This document shows, piece by piece, positions 8,609 through 17,780 of a stretch of DNA of 64,000 bases (positions are counted from its first letter, which is position 1; each line of letters starts with the position of its first letter). This DNA is from Sphingomonas sp. Leaf242. GTDB taxonomy: Bacteria > Pseudomonadota > Alphaproteobacteria > Sphingomonadales > Sphingomonadaceae. The notes under the pieces were generated by a model, which saw only the letters and a program-made list of their open reading frames with translations, searched no databases and was not told where the DNA came from. A program made the position numbers and the translations under genes. Where the stretch lies: assembly GCF_001422045.1 (NCBI RefSeq), contig NZ_LMLW01000009.1:62001-126000 (forward strand), written 5' to 3'.

Positions 8609-8830
8609 CGGCTCGGGATGCCGCGCGGTCGCGCGAAGGTCAACGCGGCTTTGGATAGCGCGACTCCCGCGACTAACGGATAACCAGTTCCGCGAACACG
8701 GCGAGCCACCGATCCTCAGTCCACGACGACTAGCAAACATTGGCCCGATCCGGCACCAGTTTGAGCATGCACCTACCCTGCCACCGCGCAGGATAGCCTG
8801 CGTCCCGACGGCGATAGAACGGAGACCATC

Positions 8831-9607
8831 ATGCCACGTACGATCATCGATCTGTCGGTATTCCTGGAGAACGACGTGCTGTCGGACCCTCCCGGTCATG
8901 GTCCTCATATCGAGTATATCGATCACAAGGCGTCCATACCCGGCTTGCTCGGGTTCTTTCCGGGGTTGCAGGCCGCCGATCTGCCCGATGGCGAGGCCTG
9001 GGCGATCGAGCGCATGACGCTCATCACGCATAACGGCACGCATCTCGATGCGCCGTATCATTATGCCTCGACGATGGATGGCGGAAAGCGGGCGATCACG
9101 ATCGACGAGGTTCCGCTCGACTGGTGCTTCCAGTCCGGCGTGAAGCTGGATTTCCGGCATTTCCCCGATGGCTACGTCGTCAGCGCTGCCGAAGTCGAGG
9201 CGGAACTGCAGAGGATCGGGCACACGCTGTCGCCGCTGGAGATCGTCGTCGTCAACACGCGTGCGGGCATGCGGTTCGGGCACGACGATTATGTTGCGTC
9301 GGGGTGCGGCATGGGACGCGACGCCACGCTGTACCTGACCGAGCGGGGCGTTCGCGTCACGGGAACCGATGCGTGGAGCTGGGACGCGCCGTTCGTGCAT
9401 ACCGCCGCCCGATATGCCGAGAGCGGCAATGCGACGCTGATCTGGGAAGGTCACAAGGCCGGGCGTGACATCGGCTATTGTCACATCGAGAAGCTGCACA
9501 ATCTGGAGCAATTGCCAGCGACCGGATTCACGATCGCCTGCTTTCCGGTCAAGATCCGCGCCGCGTCGGCGGGCTGGACTCGCGCCGTCGCGATCCTGGA
9601 CGGCTGA
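8831..9607 (+). CDS. Cyclase-family metal-dependent hydrolase
   Basis: The 258-residue protein belongs to the cyclase / kynurenine formamidase-like superfamily. It shows the metal motif HNGTHLDAPYHY (His67, His71, Asp73, His77) and a later GTDAWSWD block. Members hydrolyse formamides, open or close cyclic amides, or detoxify isatin-like compounds. Which reaction applies here is not visible, and no tryptophan-degradation genes are adjacent. A GGAG precedes the ATG by 7 nt. It is a single gene, and an imperfect hairpin (9616-9641) follows the stop. Confidence 0.85.
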   Translation: MPRTIIDLSVFLENDVLSDPPGHGPHIEYIDHKASIPGLLGFFPGLQAADLPDGEAWAIERMTLITHNGTHLDAPYHYASTMDGGKRAITIDEVPLDWCFQSGVKLDFRHFPDGYVVSAAEVEAELQRIGHTLSPLEIVVVNTRAGMRFGHDDYVASGCGMGRDATLYLTERGVRVTGTDAWSWDAPFVHTAARYAESGNATLIWEGHKAGRDIGYCHIEKLHNLEQLPATGFTIACFPVKIRAASAGWTRAVAILDG

Positions 9608-9615
9608 TTTCGTCG

Positions 9616-9641
9616 GGTATCTTGGGTCTCCCGAGATACCG
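9616..9641 (+). terminator. Hairpin after the cyclase-family gene
   Basis: Eleven-base arms GGTATCTTGGG and CCCGAGATACC, with one mismatch around a short loop, 9 bp after the stop codon. There is no T-run, so termination is uncertain. Confidence 0.35.
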
Positions 9642-9785
9642 CCTGACCTTAGCCCCAGCAAGGATCCGGGTTTCGCTTGAGGTCTTGGCGTATATCTCTG
9701 GTTGCGGCCACGCTTGTCGCGCCGGTTGCGCCAATCCCTCGCGCGATTTACGGCAACGCTTTCCCGTCCGCCCGGAGACTTCCCC

Positions 9786-10799
9786 TTGTCCACCCCTACC
9801 ACCGACGCTCCCACCTACGACGTCGTCGCGATCGGCAACGCCATCGTCGACATCCTCGCCACCGCCGACGATGCGTTCATCGAGGAAATCGGCGTCGCCA
9901 AGGGCTCGATGCAGCTCATGTTCTCGTCGGAAGAGGCCGACGCGCTCTACGCCAAGATGGGCCCGGGCATGGAAATCTCCGGCGGTTCGGCTGCCAACAC
10001 CGTCGCCGGCATCGCCGCGCTCGGCGGCAAATGCGGGTTCATCGGCCAGGTCGCCGACGACCAGCTCGGCCAGGTCTTCGCGCATGACGTCCGCAGCATC
10101 GGCATCGAGTTCGCCACGCCCGTCCGCGCCGGCGACCCGACCACCGGCCGCTGCCTGATCTTCGTGACGCCCGACGGCCAGCGCACGATGAACACCTTCC
10201 TGGGTGCGGGCCAGTTCCTGCCCGCCGCGGCGATCGACACCACGATGATCGCCGACAGCGCGATCCTGTATCTCGAAGGCTATCTCTGGGATCCCGAAGA
10301 GCCGCGCGCCGCGATGCGCGCCGCGATCGACTGCGCCCGCGATGCCGGCCGGAAGGTCGCGTTCACGCTCAGCGACGTGTTCTGCATCTCGCGCCACGGT
10401 GGTGATTTCCGCCAGCTGCTAAGCGACGGCCTGATCGACATCCTGTTCGCGAACGAGGGCGAACTCGCTGCGCTCGCAGAGACGGAAGACTTCGATGCAG
10501 CGGTCGCCAAGATCTCTGCACAGGTCCCGACGCTGGTCGTGACCCGCGGCGAGCACGGCGCCTGCGCGCTTCAGAACGGCACGCGGGCCGAGGTGAAGGC
10601 CGAGCCGATCGCCAAGGTCGTCGACACCACCGGTGCGGGCGATCTGTTCGCGGCGGGCTTCCTCCACGGTCAGGCGCAGGGCTACGATTTGCAGGCGTCG
10701 CTCAAGCTCGGTGCGGTCTGCGCGGCCGAGATCATCAGCCATGTCGGCGCCCGTCCGATGGTCGACATGAAGGCACTCGCCGCCAAGCATATCGGCTGA
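9786..10799 (+). CDS. PfkB-family kinase (adenosine kinase-like)
   Basis: The 337-residue kinase has the N-terminal glycine signature ISGGSAANTVAGIAALGG and the C-terminal PfkB signature DTTGAGDLFAAGF with the catalytic Asp. The opening AIGNAIVDILATADD and the overall pattern are typical of alphaproteobacterial adenosine kinase-like proteins, which would phosphorylate adenosine to AMP. Ribokinase-type specificity cannot be excluded. The chosen start is TTG at 9786, giving MSTPTTDAPTYD, with GGAG 8 nt upstream. The longer frame to 9702 adds an unlikely basic leader. A palindromic element and a strong terminator follow. Confidence 0.85.
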   Translation: MSTPTTDAPTYDVVAIGNAIVDILATADDAFIEEIGVAKGSMQLMFSSEEADALYAKMGPGMEISGGSAANTVAGIAALGGKCGFIGQVADDQLGQVFAHDVRSIGIEFATPVRAGDPTTGRCLIFVTPDGQRTMNTFLGAGQFLPAAAIDTTMIADSAILYLEGYLWDPEEPRAAMRAAIDCARDAGRKVAFTLSDVFCISRHGGDFRQLLSDGLIDILFANEGELAALAETEDFDAAVAKISAQVPTLVVTRGEHGACALQNGTRAEVKAEPIAKVVDTTGAGDLFAAGFLHGQAQGYDLQASLKLGAVCAAEIISHVGARPMVDMKALAAKHIG

Positions 10800-10805
10800 G
10801 GCAAC

Positions 10806-10907
10806 CACGCCGTCATTCCCGCGGAGGCGGGAACCCATACTGGCTGGCCTCGCGACAGAGTCGCGAACTGCTGAGAATATGGATCCCCGCCTGCGCGGGA
10901 ATGACGA
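10806..10907. repeat. Palindromic element, family III
   Basis: Inverted repeat CGTCATTCCCGCGGAGGCGG ... CCGCCTGCGCGGGAATGACG, with the inner block ACCCATACTGG. A second copy is at 50667-50767. Confidence 0.9.
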
Positions 10908-10923
10908 GTTTGGTTGAGGCCAC

Positions 10924-10964
10924 AAAAAAAGGGCCGCGGGAGTTTCCTCCCGCGGCCCTTTTTT
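10924..10964. terminator. Bidirectional terminator
   Basis: A perfect stem (GGGCCGCGGGAG / CTCCCGCGGCCC) has A7 before and T6 after it. It lies between the convergent kinase and amino acid permease genes and can serve both. Confidence 0.9.
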
Positions 10965-10975
10965 CTTGGGCTCGA

Positions 10976-12580
10976 TCAGTGGCTGCCCGGCGCCGCGGTA
11001 TCGACGTCGTCGACATCGATCCCCAGCCCGACATGGCTGCGCGAGCGGCTGTAGAGGAAGTAGATCGCCAGCCCGATCGCGCCCCAGCCCGGCAAGACCA
11101 GCTTGGCGGTCAGCGGCAGCGACAGATACAGCCCGATGCAGCCGATGATCGCGAGCGGCGCGACGATATACACCGCCGGCGTGCGGAACGGACGCTTGCG
11201 GCCGGGGTCGGTCTTGCGCAGGACCATCACGGAAATCGCCACCATCATGAACGCGAACAGCGTGCCCGCGTTGGAATAATCGGCGAGCTTGCCGACCGGC
11301 AGGATCGCCGCTGCGATCGCTGCGGCGATGCCCGTCACGATCGTGACGACATGCGGCGTGCGGAACTTCGGATGGATCGACGCGAGGCGTGCCGGCAACA
11401 GGCCGTCACGCGCCATCGTGAAGAACACGCGGGTCTGGCCGAACATCATCATCAGCACCACCGACGGCAGCGCCAGCACCGCGGCAAGCCCGACCAGGCG
11501 ACCCATGATCGGCCAGTTGATGACCTGGAGCACGTGGACGAGCGCTTCCTTCGAGCAGACCAATGGCTCCATCGCGCCGCCTGCGACGATCGCCGCGCAA
11601 CGCCCGGCCATCTCGGCCGAGCCGGGGGCGAGGATGCCGCCATCGGCGGTCGTCACCGGGTTCGCGCCGATCGCACCGATCGCGCCCGATGCGACCAGCA
11701 AATAGAACAACGTACAGATGCCGAGGCTGGCGATCAGCCCGATCGGCACGTTGCGCTGCGGGTTCTTGGTCTCCTCCGCAGCCGTAGAGACCGCATCGAA
11801 CCCGACATAGGCGAAGAAGATCGACGCCGCCGCACCGAGCACGCCGACGCCCGACGAACTTAGCGGGTTGCCGACGCCGTAGGGCAGGAACGGGTGGAAA
11901 TTATCCGCCTGGAGCACGGGAATCGTCAGCGCGATGAACGCGGTCAGCGCGGCGATCTTGATCAGCACCAGCACGGCGTTGACGCGTGCGCTCTCGGTCG
12001 TGCCGACGACCAGCAGCCATGTGACGAGGCCGATGATGATCACCGCGGGCAGGTTCATGAAGCCGCCGACCGTCATCGCGGTCTGCAGATCGACGTTGGG
12101 CGTGGCGCCGAACGCGACCTGGACGTGCGCCATCAGCGCGTCGGCGTTGCGCAACCCGTTGGGAATGTGGAAGCCGATCCCGTCGAGCAGCCCGGCCAGA
12201 TGGTTCGACCAGCCGACCGCGACCGCACTCGCGCCGACCGCATATTCGAGGATCAGCGCCCAGCCGACCATCCAAGCGAGCAACTCACCCGTCACCGCGT
12301 AGGTATAGGTATAGGCCGAGCCCGACACGGGTACCATCGACGCGAGTTCGGAATAGCACAGCGCCGCGACCGCACAGACGAAGCCTGCGACGACGAAGCT
12401 CAGCAACATGCCCGGGCCGGCCTTCTGCGCGGCTTCGGACGTCAGCACGAAGATACCCGTGCCGATCACCGCGCCGACGCCCAGCAGGGTCAGCTGAAAC
12501 GCGCTAAGCGTTCGCGCCAACCCCTTTTTCTCTGCCGTCGCCAGAATGGCGTCCAGCGATTTTACGCGACCAAAAATCAA
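10976..12580 (-). CDS. APC-family amino acid permease (cationic amino acid transporter-like)
   Basis: A membrane transporter of 534 residues with about 12 hydrophobic segments. The first carries GVGAVIGTGIFVLTSEAA, the characteristic unwound helix of the amino acid-polyamine-organocation superfamily. The N-terminus GRVKSLDAILATAEKKGL resembles the bacterial CAT (YfnA-like) branch. The start is taken as TTG at 12580, preceded by GGGGGA at 7 nt; a TTG at 12616 would add 12 residues with a weaker ribosome site. The substrate is not deducible. The stop lies only 12 bp from the shared terminator. Confidence 0.9.
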   Translation of the reverse strand: MIFGRVKSLDAILATAEKKGLARTLSAFQLTLLGVGAVIGTGIFVLTSEAAQKAGPGMLLSFVVAGFVCAVAALCYSELASMVPVSGSAYTYTYAVTGELLAWMVGWALILEYAVGASAVAVGWSNHLAGLLDGIGFHIPNGLRNADALMAHVQVAFGATPNVDLQTAMTVGGFMNLPAVIIIGLVTWLLVVGTTESARVNAVLVLIKIAALTAFIALTIPVLQADNFHPFLPYGVGNPLSSSGVGVLGAAASIFFAYVGFDAVSTAAEETKNPQRNVPIGLIASLGICTLFYLLVASGAIGAIGANPVTTADGGILAPGSAEMAGRCAAIVAGGAMEPLVCSKEALVHVLQVINWPIMGRLVGLAAVLALPSVVLMMMFGQTRVFFTMARDGLLPARLASIHPKFRTPHVVTIVTGIAAAIAAAILPVGKLADYSNAGTLFAFMMVAISVMVLRKTDPGRKRPFRTPAVYIVAPLAIIGCIGLYLSLPLTAKLVLPGWGAIGLAIYFLYSRSRSHVGLGIDVDDVDTAAPGSH

Positions 12581-12691
12581 CGCGGTGTCCCCCGGGGATA
12601 GCGAGGGCCGGGTCAAAAGGCCCCCTTGCTCAAGCCCCCGAGCCTAATGGCAATTTTATTACGTGCAATCCTTTAGTGCGGTGAAGCTGCC

Positions 12692-13069
12692 CTATCGCGC
12701 CAGCATCGGCCCGAGCGGGCGCCCGCCGAAGACATGAACATGCAGATGCGGTACCTCCTGGTGTCCGTCCTGGCCGATGTTCGCGAGCAACCGATAACCC
12801 GGTTCGACCAGCCCCGCGGTGCGCGCCACTTCGCCGACCGCGCGGATGAACCCGGCGATCTCCGCATCGGGGGCCCGCGCGGAAAAATCGTCCCAGGACA
12901 CGTACGCGCCCTTGGGGATCACGAGCAGATGCGTCGGCGCCTGCGGGTTGATGTCGTGGAACGCGATCGCGAAGTCGTCGTCATAGACCCGCTTCGACGG
13001 GATCTCGCCGCGCAGGATCTTCGCGAAGATGTTCTGGTCGTCGTAAGGCTGGGTGGCGTCGATCGGCAT
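12692..13069 (-). CDS. HIT-family nucleotide hydrolase (HinT-like)
   Basis: The 125-residue protein has the histidine triad HLHVHVFGG (His108, His110, His112) and the NIFAKILRGEIPSKRVYDDD start typical of HinT-like phosphoramidases that cleave AMP-lysine or similar nucleotide conjugates. It is the last gene of the histidine cluster, separated from hisE by a palindromic element. HIT genes are commonly found at this position in alphaproteobacterial his operons. Confidence 0.92.
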   Translation of the reverse strand: MPIDATQPYDDQNIFAKILRGEIPSKRVYDDDFAIAFHDINPQAPTHLLVIPKGAYVSWDDFSARAPDAEIAGFIRAVGEVARTAGLVEPGYRLLANIGQDGHQEVPHLHVHVFGGRPLGPMLAR

Positions 13070-13073
13070 ATAT

Positions 13074-13187
13074 TCCCCTCCCGCTTGCGGGAGGGGTTAG
13101 GGGAGGGGCTGGGCCATCCCGATCCCGGCGGAGCATGTGCGTCATGCCCTCCCCCGACCCCTCCCGCAAGCGGAAGGGGGCAGGTCA
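13074..13187. repeat. Palindromic element, family IV
   Basis: Arms CCCCTCCCGCTTGCGGGAGG and CCCCTCCCGCAAGCGGAAGG flank a loop of about 60 nt. It lies between hisE and the HIT gene and slightly overlaps the hisE 3' end. Related copies are at 30734-30830 and 36887-36990. Confidence 0.85.
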
Positions 13188-13502
13188 GCCCGTCCGCCCG
13201 GCCTTCTCGACCAGGCCGCCAACGCCCTCGCGCCGCTCCAGCTCGGCGCGCACGTCGTCTAGGCTTAGCCCCGCATCCACCAGCAACACGGCCAGATGGA
13301 ACATCAGGTCTGCCGCTTCCGGCACGATGCTCGCCTCGTCGCCCGAGCACGCCGCGATCACCGTCTCGACGGCTTCCTCGCCGAGCTTCTGCGCGATCTT
13401 CGGGCGGCCCTTGGCGAACAGGCTCGCAGTATAGGAGGTGTCGGAGGGCGCATCGCGACGGGCGCGGATGGTCGCCTCGAGGCGGTCGAATACGGGGTCC
13501 AT
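13185..13502 (-). CDS. hisE: Phosphoribosyl-ATP pyrophosphatase HisE
   Basis: HisE removes pyrophosphate from phosphoribosyl-ATP, the second step of histidine synthesis. The 105-residue protein has the metal-binding helix motif [13 protein letters not shown] and the second acidic block [13 protein letters not shown] of the MazG-like fold. Length is normal for stand-alone HisE. It starts 32 bp after the small membrane ORF and belongs to the minus-strand his operon. Its 3' codons run into a palindromic element. Confidence 0.95.
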   Translation of the reverse strand: MDPVFDRLEATIRARRDAPSDTSYTASLFAKGRPKIAQKLGEEAVETVIAACSGDEASIVPEAADLMFHLAVLLVDAGLSLDDVRAELERREGVGGLVEKAGRTG

Positions 13503-13533
13503 GCGGGCGTGCTGACGCAGCAGGGCAGGCGGG

Positions 13534-13725
13534 TCAATCCTTCTTGGGCGGCCCCGCATCGCGGCGGCGCGATTTGATGAACCGCTTCCGCAACGCCCGG
13601 CGCACGAGCCAGACCCCGATCGCCGCAAACCCGAACAGCGCGATGTCCGACATCTCGGGCCCGGTTCGCGGATGGACCACGCCGCTATGCCCCGACTGGA
13701 CCGCGAGGATGGCGAGCACGGGCAT
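13534..13725 (-). CDS. Small single-pass membrane protein in the his operon
   Basis: A 63-residue frame starts 4 bp after the hisF stop and ends 31 bp before hisE, so its placement fits an operon gene. From residue 23 it reads [22 protein letters not shown], followed by an Arg/Lys-rich tail. Pro-Glu, one hydrophobic helix and a basic cluster recall PEP-CTERM sorting tails, but the third motif residue is Met rather than Pro and the protein is far shorter than usual cargo. It could start at the internal Met25, giving 39 residues. Function unknown; the coding status is a judgement from spacing and composition. Confidence 0.5.
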   Translation of the reverse strand: MPVLAILAVQSGHSGVVHPRTGPEMSDIALFGFAAIGVWLVRRALRKRFIKSRRRDAGPPKKD

Positions 13726-13728
13726 GAT

Positions 13729-14505
13729 TTAATTCGCCACGCGAACCGGCGTCCGCACCGGGATCCCCGCCGCCGCCAGCGCGGCATGCGCATCGCCGAT
13801 CGATGCGTGCCCGAAATGGAAGATCGACGCCGCCAGCACCGCGCTCGCATGCCCGTCGCGGATACCCGCCACCAGATCGTCGAGCCCGCCGACGCCGCCA
13901 CTCGCAACGACGGGTACGCCCACCCGGTCGGAGATCGCGCGGATCAGGTCGAGATCGTAGCCACTCCGAGTCCCGTCGCGGTCCATCGACGTGACGAGCA
14001 GCTCGCCCGCGCCCAGTTCGGCGAGCTTCAGCGCATGCGCGATCGCATCGATCCCGGTCGCGCGCCGGCCGCCGTGCGTGAACACTTCCCAGCCTTCACC
14101 GGAACGCCGCGCATCGACGCTCGCGACGCAGCACTGGCTGCCGAACCGCTCGGCGATATCCGCGACCAGTTCCGGCCGCTCGACCGCAGCGGAGTTCACG
14201 GCCACCTTGTCCGCACCCGCCAGCAACAGCGCGCGCGCATCGTCGGCCGTCCGTACGCCGCCGCCGACGGTCAACGGCATGAAGCACACCGCCGCGGTCC
14301 GTCTCACGACGTCGAGGATCGTCCCCCGACCCTCATGGGAGGCACCGATATCGAGGAAACACAGTTCGTCCGCCCCGGCCGCATCATACGCCCGCGCCTG
14401 CTCGACCGGATCGCCGGCATCGCGTAGTTCGACGAAATTCACGCCCTTCACCACGCGCCCATCGGCGACGTCGAGACACGGAATGACGCGCGCGCGGACC
14501 GTCAT
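13729..14505 (-). CDS. hisF: Imidazole glycerol phosphate synthase cyclase subunit HisF
   Basis: HisF closes the imidazole ring, using ammonia delivered by HisH. The 258-residue TIM barrel shows the two catalytic aspartates (Asp12 in VIPCLD and the Asp of VASVDARR), the phosphate-binding [10 protein letters not shown] loop and the second ASGGVG loop. It is separated from hisA by a 253-bp repeat structure rather than coupled to it. The downstream small ORF begins 4 bp after its TAA. Confidence 0.97.
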   Translation of the reverse strand: MTVRARVIPCLDVADGRVVKGVNFVELRDAGDPVEQARAYDAAGADELCFLDIGASHEGRGTILDVVRRTAAVCFMPLTVGGGVRTADDARALLLAGADKVAVNSAAVERPELVADIAERFGSQCCVASVDARRSGEGWEVFTHGGRRATGIDAIAHALKLAELGAGELLVTSMDRDGTRSGYDLDLIRAISDRVGVPVVASGGVGGLDDLVAGIRDGHASAVLAASIFHFGHASIGDAHAALAAAGIPVRTPVRVAN

Positions 14506-14525
14506 GCGCTGCGCCGGAGGTTTTG

Positions 14526-14758
14526 TTCACGCGGAGACGCGGAGACGCGGAGACGCGGCGGAGCCGCTAAGAAGAATATTTCGCGCAGAGGCGCAGAGGC
14601 GCTGAGAGAGAGGGAGGGAGCAAGGCCTAACTTCTTGCTCTCCGCGCCTCTGCGCCTCTGCGCGAACAAGTTTCTGCCTGCGGCGCCACAAGCGGCTCTG
14701 CGTCCTCCGCGTCTCTGCGCGAAACCACTATCTCCGCGTCTCCGCGTCTCCGCGTGAA
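14526..14758. repeat. Nested hairpin of CGCGGAGA tandem repeats inside the his operon
   Basis: Three tandem copies of an 8-bp unit (CGCGGAGA) form outer 28-bp arms at 14526-14553 and 14731-14758 that are perfectly complementary. An inner perfect 22-bp pair at 14581-14602 and 14644-14665 is built from CGCAGAGG units. The whole structure fills the hisA-hisF gap. Confidence 0.95.
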
Positions 14759-15496
14759 TCATCCTGCGGCCTTTGCCACGCTCATCGCCGCCGCGAGATC
14801 GAGCCGACCATCGTACAACGCGCGCCCCGTAATCACGCCCTCGACGCCATCCCGCACATGCAAAGCCAGCACGTGGATCTCGGCGATCCCCTTGACCCCG
14901 CCGCTGGCGATCACCGGAATGTCCACCGACCGCGCCAAGTCGACCGTAGCGTCAACGTTGCACCCCTTCAGCATCCCGTCGCGCCCAACATCGGTGAACA
15001 GCAAAGACGCCACCCCCGCATCCTCGAACCGCCGCGCCAGATCGACCGCGCTCGTGGTCGACACGTCTGCCCAGCCCTTGGTCGCGACCATGCCGTCCTT
15101 CGCGTCGACCGCGACCACGATCCCCCCGGGGAAATCCTTCGCCACGCCGCGCACGAACTCGGGGTCCTCCAGCGCCGCCGTCCCGATCACGACGCGGGAG
15201 ACGCCCAGATCGAACCAGCCCTCGACGCTAGCCCGCGTCCGGATCCCGCCGCCAAGCTGCACATGCCCTGGAAACTGCGCGACGATCGACCGCACCGCAT
15301 CGCCATTGACCGAGGCCCCCGCGAACGCCCCGTCGAGATCGACCACGTGCAGATGCTCCGCACCAGCCTCCGCGAACAGCATCGCCTGCGCCGCGGGATC
15401 GTCGCCGTACACGGTCGCCCGGTCCATATCGCCCTCGGCGAGACGTACGACCTGACCCGCCTTCAGGTCGATCGCGGGAAAGATAATCAGGCTCAC
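14759..15496 (-). CDS. hisA: Phosphoribosylformimino-AICAR ribotide isomerase HisA
   Basis: HisA isomerises ProFAR to PRFAR. The 245-residue barrel has catalytic Asp10 in FPAIDLK and the second Asp in VAVDAKDG, with phosphate loops LGGGIRT and ASGGVKG. The start is put at GTG 15496, which overlaps the hisH stop as GTGA; an in-frame ATG three codons earlier (15505) would overlap hisH further. The gene ends at the edge of a long repeat hairpin. Confidence 0.96.
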   Translation of the reverse strand: MSLIIFPAIDLKAGQVVRLAEGDMDRATVYGDDPAAQAMLFAEAGAEHLHVVDLDGAFAGASVNGDAVRSIVAQFPGHVQLGGGIRTRASVEGWFDLGVSRVVIGTAALEDPEFVRGVAKDFPGGIVVAVDAKDGMVATKGWADVSTTSAVDLARRFEDAGVASLLFTDVGRDGMLKGCNVDATVDLARSVDIPVIASGGVKGIAEIHVLALHVRDGVEGVITGRALYDGRLDLAAAMSVAKAAG

Positions 15497-16098
15497 GGCC
15501 GCCACTCCAGGAAACGTTCGAGCAAGGCCAGGCCGTAGCGCTGGCTCTTCTCAGGGTGAAACTGCACGCCGATCATCGTGTCGCGACCGATCGCCGCGGT
15601 GACCGCACCGGCATGGTCGGTGGTCGCGAGCACGTCAGCGCCCTCGAACGCAAAGCTATGCAGGAAATACGCTTCGCCCGGCTCGATCAGCGGATGCGCG
15701 ACGGAGGGAACGACGTCGTTCCAGCCCATATGCGGTACCTTCGCTTCCATCGTCCCAGGCTCCAGCCGTCGCACGCGCCCCGAAACCCAACCGAGCCCGG
15801 CATGAGTCCCCATCTCTTCACCCGCATCGGCCATCAACTGCATGCCGACGCAGATGCCGAGAAACGGCGTACCCTCGTCGCGAACCCGCCGGTTCAAAGC
15901 CTCAACCATCCCCGGCACAGCACGCAACGCCGCCGCACAAGCGCCGTACGCGCCCACGCCCGGCAACACGATTCGGTCAGCCTTCGCCACGGCATCCGCA
16001 TCCGAAGTCACGATCAGATCGACACACCCAGCCGTCCGCAACGCGTTCTCGACCGAATGCAGGTTCCCCGCGCCGTAATCGATCAGAGCAAGCGTCAC
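15493..16098 (-). CDS. hisH: Imidazole glycerol phosphate synthase glutaminase subunit HisH
   Basis: HisH hydrolyses glutamine and feeds ammonia to HisF. The 201-residue class I amidotransferase shows the oxyanion loop [11 protein letters not shown], the nucleophile Cys in [11 protein letters not shown], and the His-Pro-Glu pair in VQFHPEKSQ. The GTG start at 16098 overlaps the stop of the YciI-like gene by 4 bp, and the stop overlaps hisA by 4 bp. Confidence 0.96.
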   Translation of the reverse strand: MTLALIDYGAGNLHSVENALRTAGCVDLIVTSDADAVAKADRIVLPGVGAYGACAAALRAVPGMVEALNRRVRDEGTPFLGICVGMQLMADAGEEMGTHAGLGWVSGRVRRLEPGTMEAKVPHMGWNDVVPSVAHPLIEPGEAYFLHSFAFEGADVLATTDHAGAVTAAIGRDTMIGVQFHPEKSQRYGLALLERFLEWRP

Positions 16099-16412
16099 GC
16101 CAGCAACTCGGCGATCGCGGGCAAGACCATGCTCGCGGTGAACGCGGTGATCTCGGCCGTTGCAAGTCCGCCGCTCGCAAACGGATCGGTCGCCACCACC
16201 GCTTCGACCGCTGCCTTCTCGCCGCGGATCAGGATGACGCCGCCGGTACGCGGAATTTGCCGGCCCGATGCGAGAAACACGCCTTCCGCATAGCCCTTGG
16301 CGAGCCATGCAACGTGCTCCTTCATCCGCGCATCGATCGCGTCCAGTGTTGCAACGTAGGTCAGCACGACCACGCACAACGGCGCGTCGGTCCGCGCAAA
16401 CGGCTCGCTCAC
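16095..16412 (-). CDS. YciI-family protein within the his operon
   Basis: The 105-residue protein has the ferredoxin-like YCII pattern: a strand [19 protein letters not shown], a helix with [15 protein letters not shown], then [19 protein letters not shown] with the family's conserved His and Arg/Gly positions, and [16 protein letters not shown]. YciI proteins are small enzymes or ligand binders, mostly uncharacterised. The GTG start overlaps the hisB stop (GTGA, 16409-16412), and the stop overlaps the hisH start in the same way. It is therefore firmly embedded in the histidine operon, although no histidine-pathway step is assigned to it. Confidence 0.85.
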   Translation of the reverse strand: MSEPFARTDAPLCVVVLTYVATLDAIDARMKEHVAWLAKGYAEGVFLASGRQIPRTGGVILIRGEKAAVEAVVATDPFASGGLATAEITAFTASMVLPAIAELLA

Positions 16413-16996
16413 AGGATTCCCTTGGTCGACGGAATCGCGTCGGCCTTGCGCGGATCGATCTCGATCGCGGTCCGCAGCGCCCGCGCCACGCCCTTGAACG
16501 CCGCCTCGGCGATGTGGTGGTTGTTCGACCCGTACAGCGTCTCGACGTGCAGCGTGATGCCGGCCGCCTGCGCGAAGCTGTGGAAGAAGTGCTCGAACAT
16601 CTCGGTATCCATGCCGCCGAGCCGCTTCTGCGAGAACAGGTCCTTCCACACCAGCCAGGGCCGCCCGGAAATATCCAGCGCCACCCGCGTCAACGTCTCG
16701 TCCATCGGCGACAGCGCATCGCCGTACCGCGCGATGCCGCGTTTATCGCCGAGCGCCTGCGCGAACGCCTGGCCAATCGCGATGCCGGTATCCTCGACGG
16801 TATGATGCTCGTCGATATGCAGATCGCCCTTGGTCCGCACGCGGATATCGATCAGCGAGTGGCGCGACAATTGTTCGAGCATGTGGTCGAAGAAACCGAC
16901 CCCGGTCTCGACGTCGTACACGCCGGTCCCATCGAGGTTCACGGTGACGTCGATCGCCGTCTCGGCGGTGGAGCGGGTGATCGTGGCGGTGCGCAT
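16409..16996 (-). CDS. hisB: Imidazoleglycerol-phosphate dehydratase HisB
   Basis: HisB removes water from imidazole glycerol phosphate. The 195-residue monofunctional form has the metal-binding repeats [16 protein letters not shown] and [18 protein letters not shown] and the [12 protein letters not shown] block. The ATG at 16996 has a strong GGGAGGTGG ribosome site 4 nt before it. It is the first visible gene of the minus-strand his operon and is divergent from sspB, so the 71-bp gap must hold both promoters. Confidence 0.97.
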   Translation of the reverse strand: MRTATITRSTAETAIDVTVNLDGTGVYDVETGVGFFDHMLEQLSRHSLIDIRVRTKGDLHIDEHHTVEDTGIAIGQAFAQALGDKRGIARYGDALSPMDETLTRVALDISGRPWLVWKDLFSQKRLGGMDTEMFEHFFHSFAQAAGITLHVETLYGSNNHHIAEAAFKGVARALRTAIEIDPRKADAIPSTKGIL

Positions 16997-17067
16997 GCCA
17001 CCTCCCATAACGTGCGCCACGACGCATGCAATCTTGACCGGCATCCGAATGGCGCTACCCAAGGGAT

Positions 17068-17553
17068 ATGACCGATGGACTGCCCGATAGCCTGATTCCG
17101 TACGATGAGATCGTACAAGAAGCCCTGCGTGCCGTGGTCGGCCGCGTGCTCGGTTCGGTCGCGGAGGCCGGCGGGCTTCCCGGCGAGCATCATTTCTATA
17201 TCACCTTCAAGACGCAGGCGCCGGGAGTCGACATCCCCAAGCGGCTGATCGAGCGCTTCCCGGACGAGATGACGATCGTCATGCAGAACCGCTACTGGGA
17301 CCTCATCGTCGACGACGAGCGCTTCTCGATCGGGCTCAGCTTCAACCAGGTGCCGTCGAAGCTGGTGATCCCATACTCGGCGATCACCGCCTTCCAGGAC
17401 CCGGCCGTAAGTTTCGAACTCCGCTTCCAGGCGCAGGAGGGTGCGGACGACGCGCTCGGCGACCACGACGAAGCGGAAAACGATGGCCCGACCGCGGTGC
17501 CGATCGAGGACGGCTCGAACGTCGTGGCCGTGGATTTCAAGCGGAAGAAATAA
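17068..17553 (+). CDS. sspB: ClpXP adaptor SspB
   Basis: SspB delivers ssrA-tagged and other substrates to ClpXP. The 161-residue alphaproteobacterial-type protein contains [33 protein letters not shown] and [20 protein letters not shown], the family's core. An acidic linker follows, then a basic tail [10 protein letters not shown] that is likely to be the ClpX-docking peptide. Length is normal. Confidence 0.95.
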   Translation: MTDGLPDSLIPYDEIVQEALRAVVGRVLGSVAEAGGLPGEHHFYITFKTQAPGVDIPKRLIERFPDEMTIVMQNRYWDLIVDDERFSIGLSFNQVPSKLVIPYSAITAFQDPAVSFELRFQAQEGADDALGDHDEAENDGPTAVPIEDGSNVVAVDFKRKK

Positions 17554-17672
17554 GGAGCGAGGCGATCAGCGCGCTGATCGCCGGTCGCAAAGCGACGCGA
17601 ACTGCCGGCCGACGCGCGCAGCGCGGTCGACGACACGGGATTAACTCCCGGGGCGTACTTCTTTTCTTCTAC

Positions 17673-17768
17673 GTCACCCCGGACCAGTTCCGGGGTCCAC
17701 CCGTCCGCACGCTCCACGATCGGTGAGAGCGCGGCACGGTGGATGCCGGAACAAGCCCGGCATGACGG
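17673..17768. repeat. Inverted repeat between sspB and fumC
   Basis: GTCACCCCGGACCAGTTCCG near the left end is answered by CCGGAACAAGCCCGGCATGA at the right end, with the inner pair GGGGTCCACCCGTCC / GCACGGTGGATGCC. It is an imperfect member of the palindromic class. No gene was seen in 17554-17780. Confidence 0.65.
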
Positions 17769-17780
17769 AGTAGACAGTCT

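Noticed and set aside
8609..9814. In-frame upstream extension of the EI24 membrane protein to 631 codons
   Set aside because: It is antisense to the cyclase-family gene and has no family similarity; the membrane protein starts naturally at 8608.
14526..14758. CRISPR-like array between hisA and hisF
   Set aside because: The units are 8-bp tandem repeats without spacers and fold on themselves; there are no cas genes.
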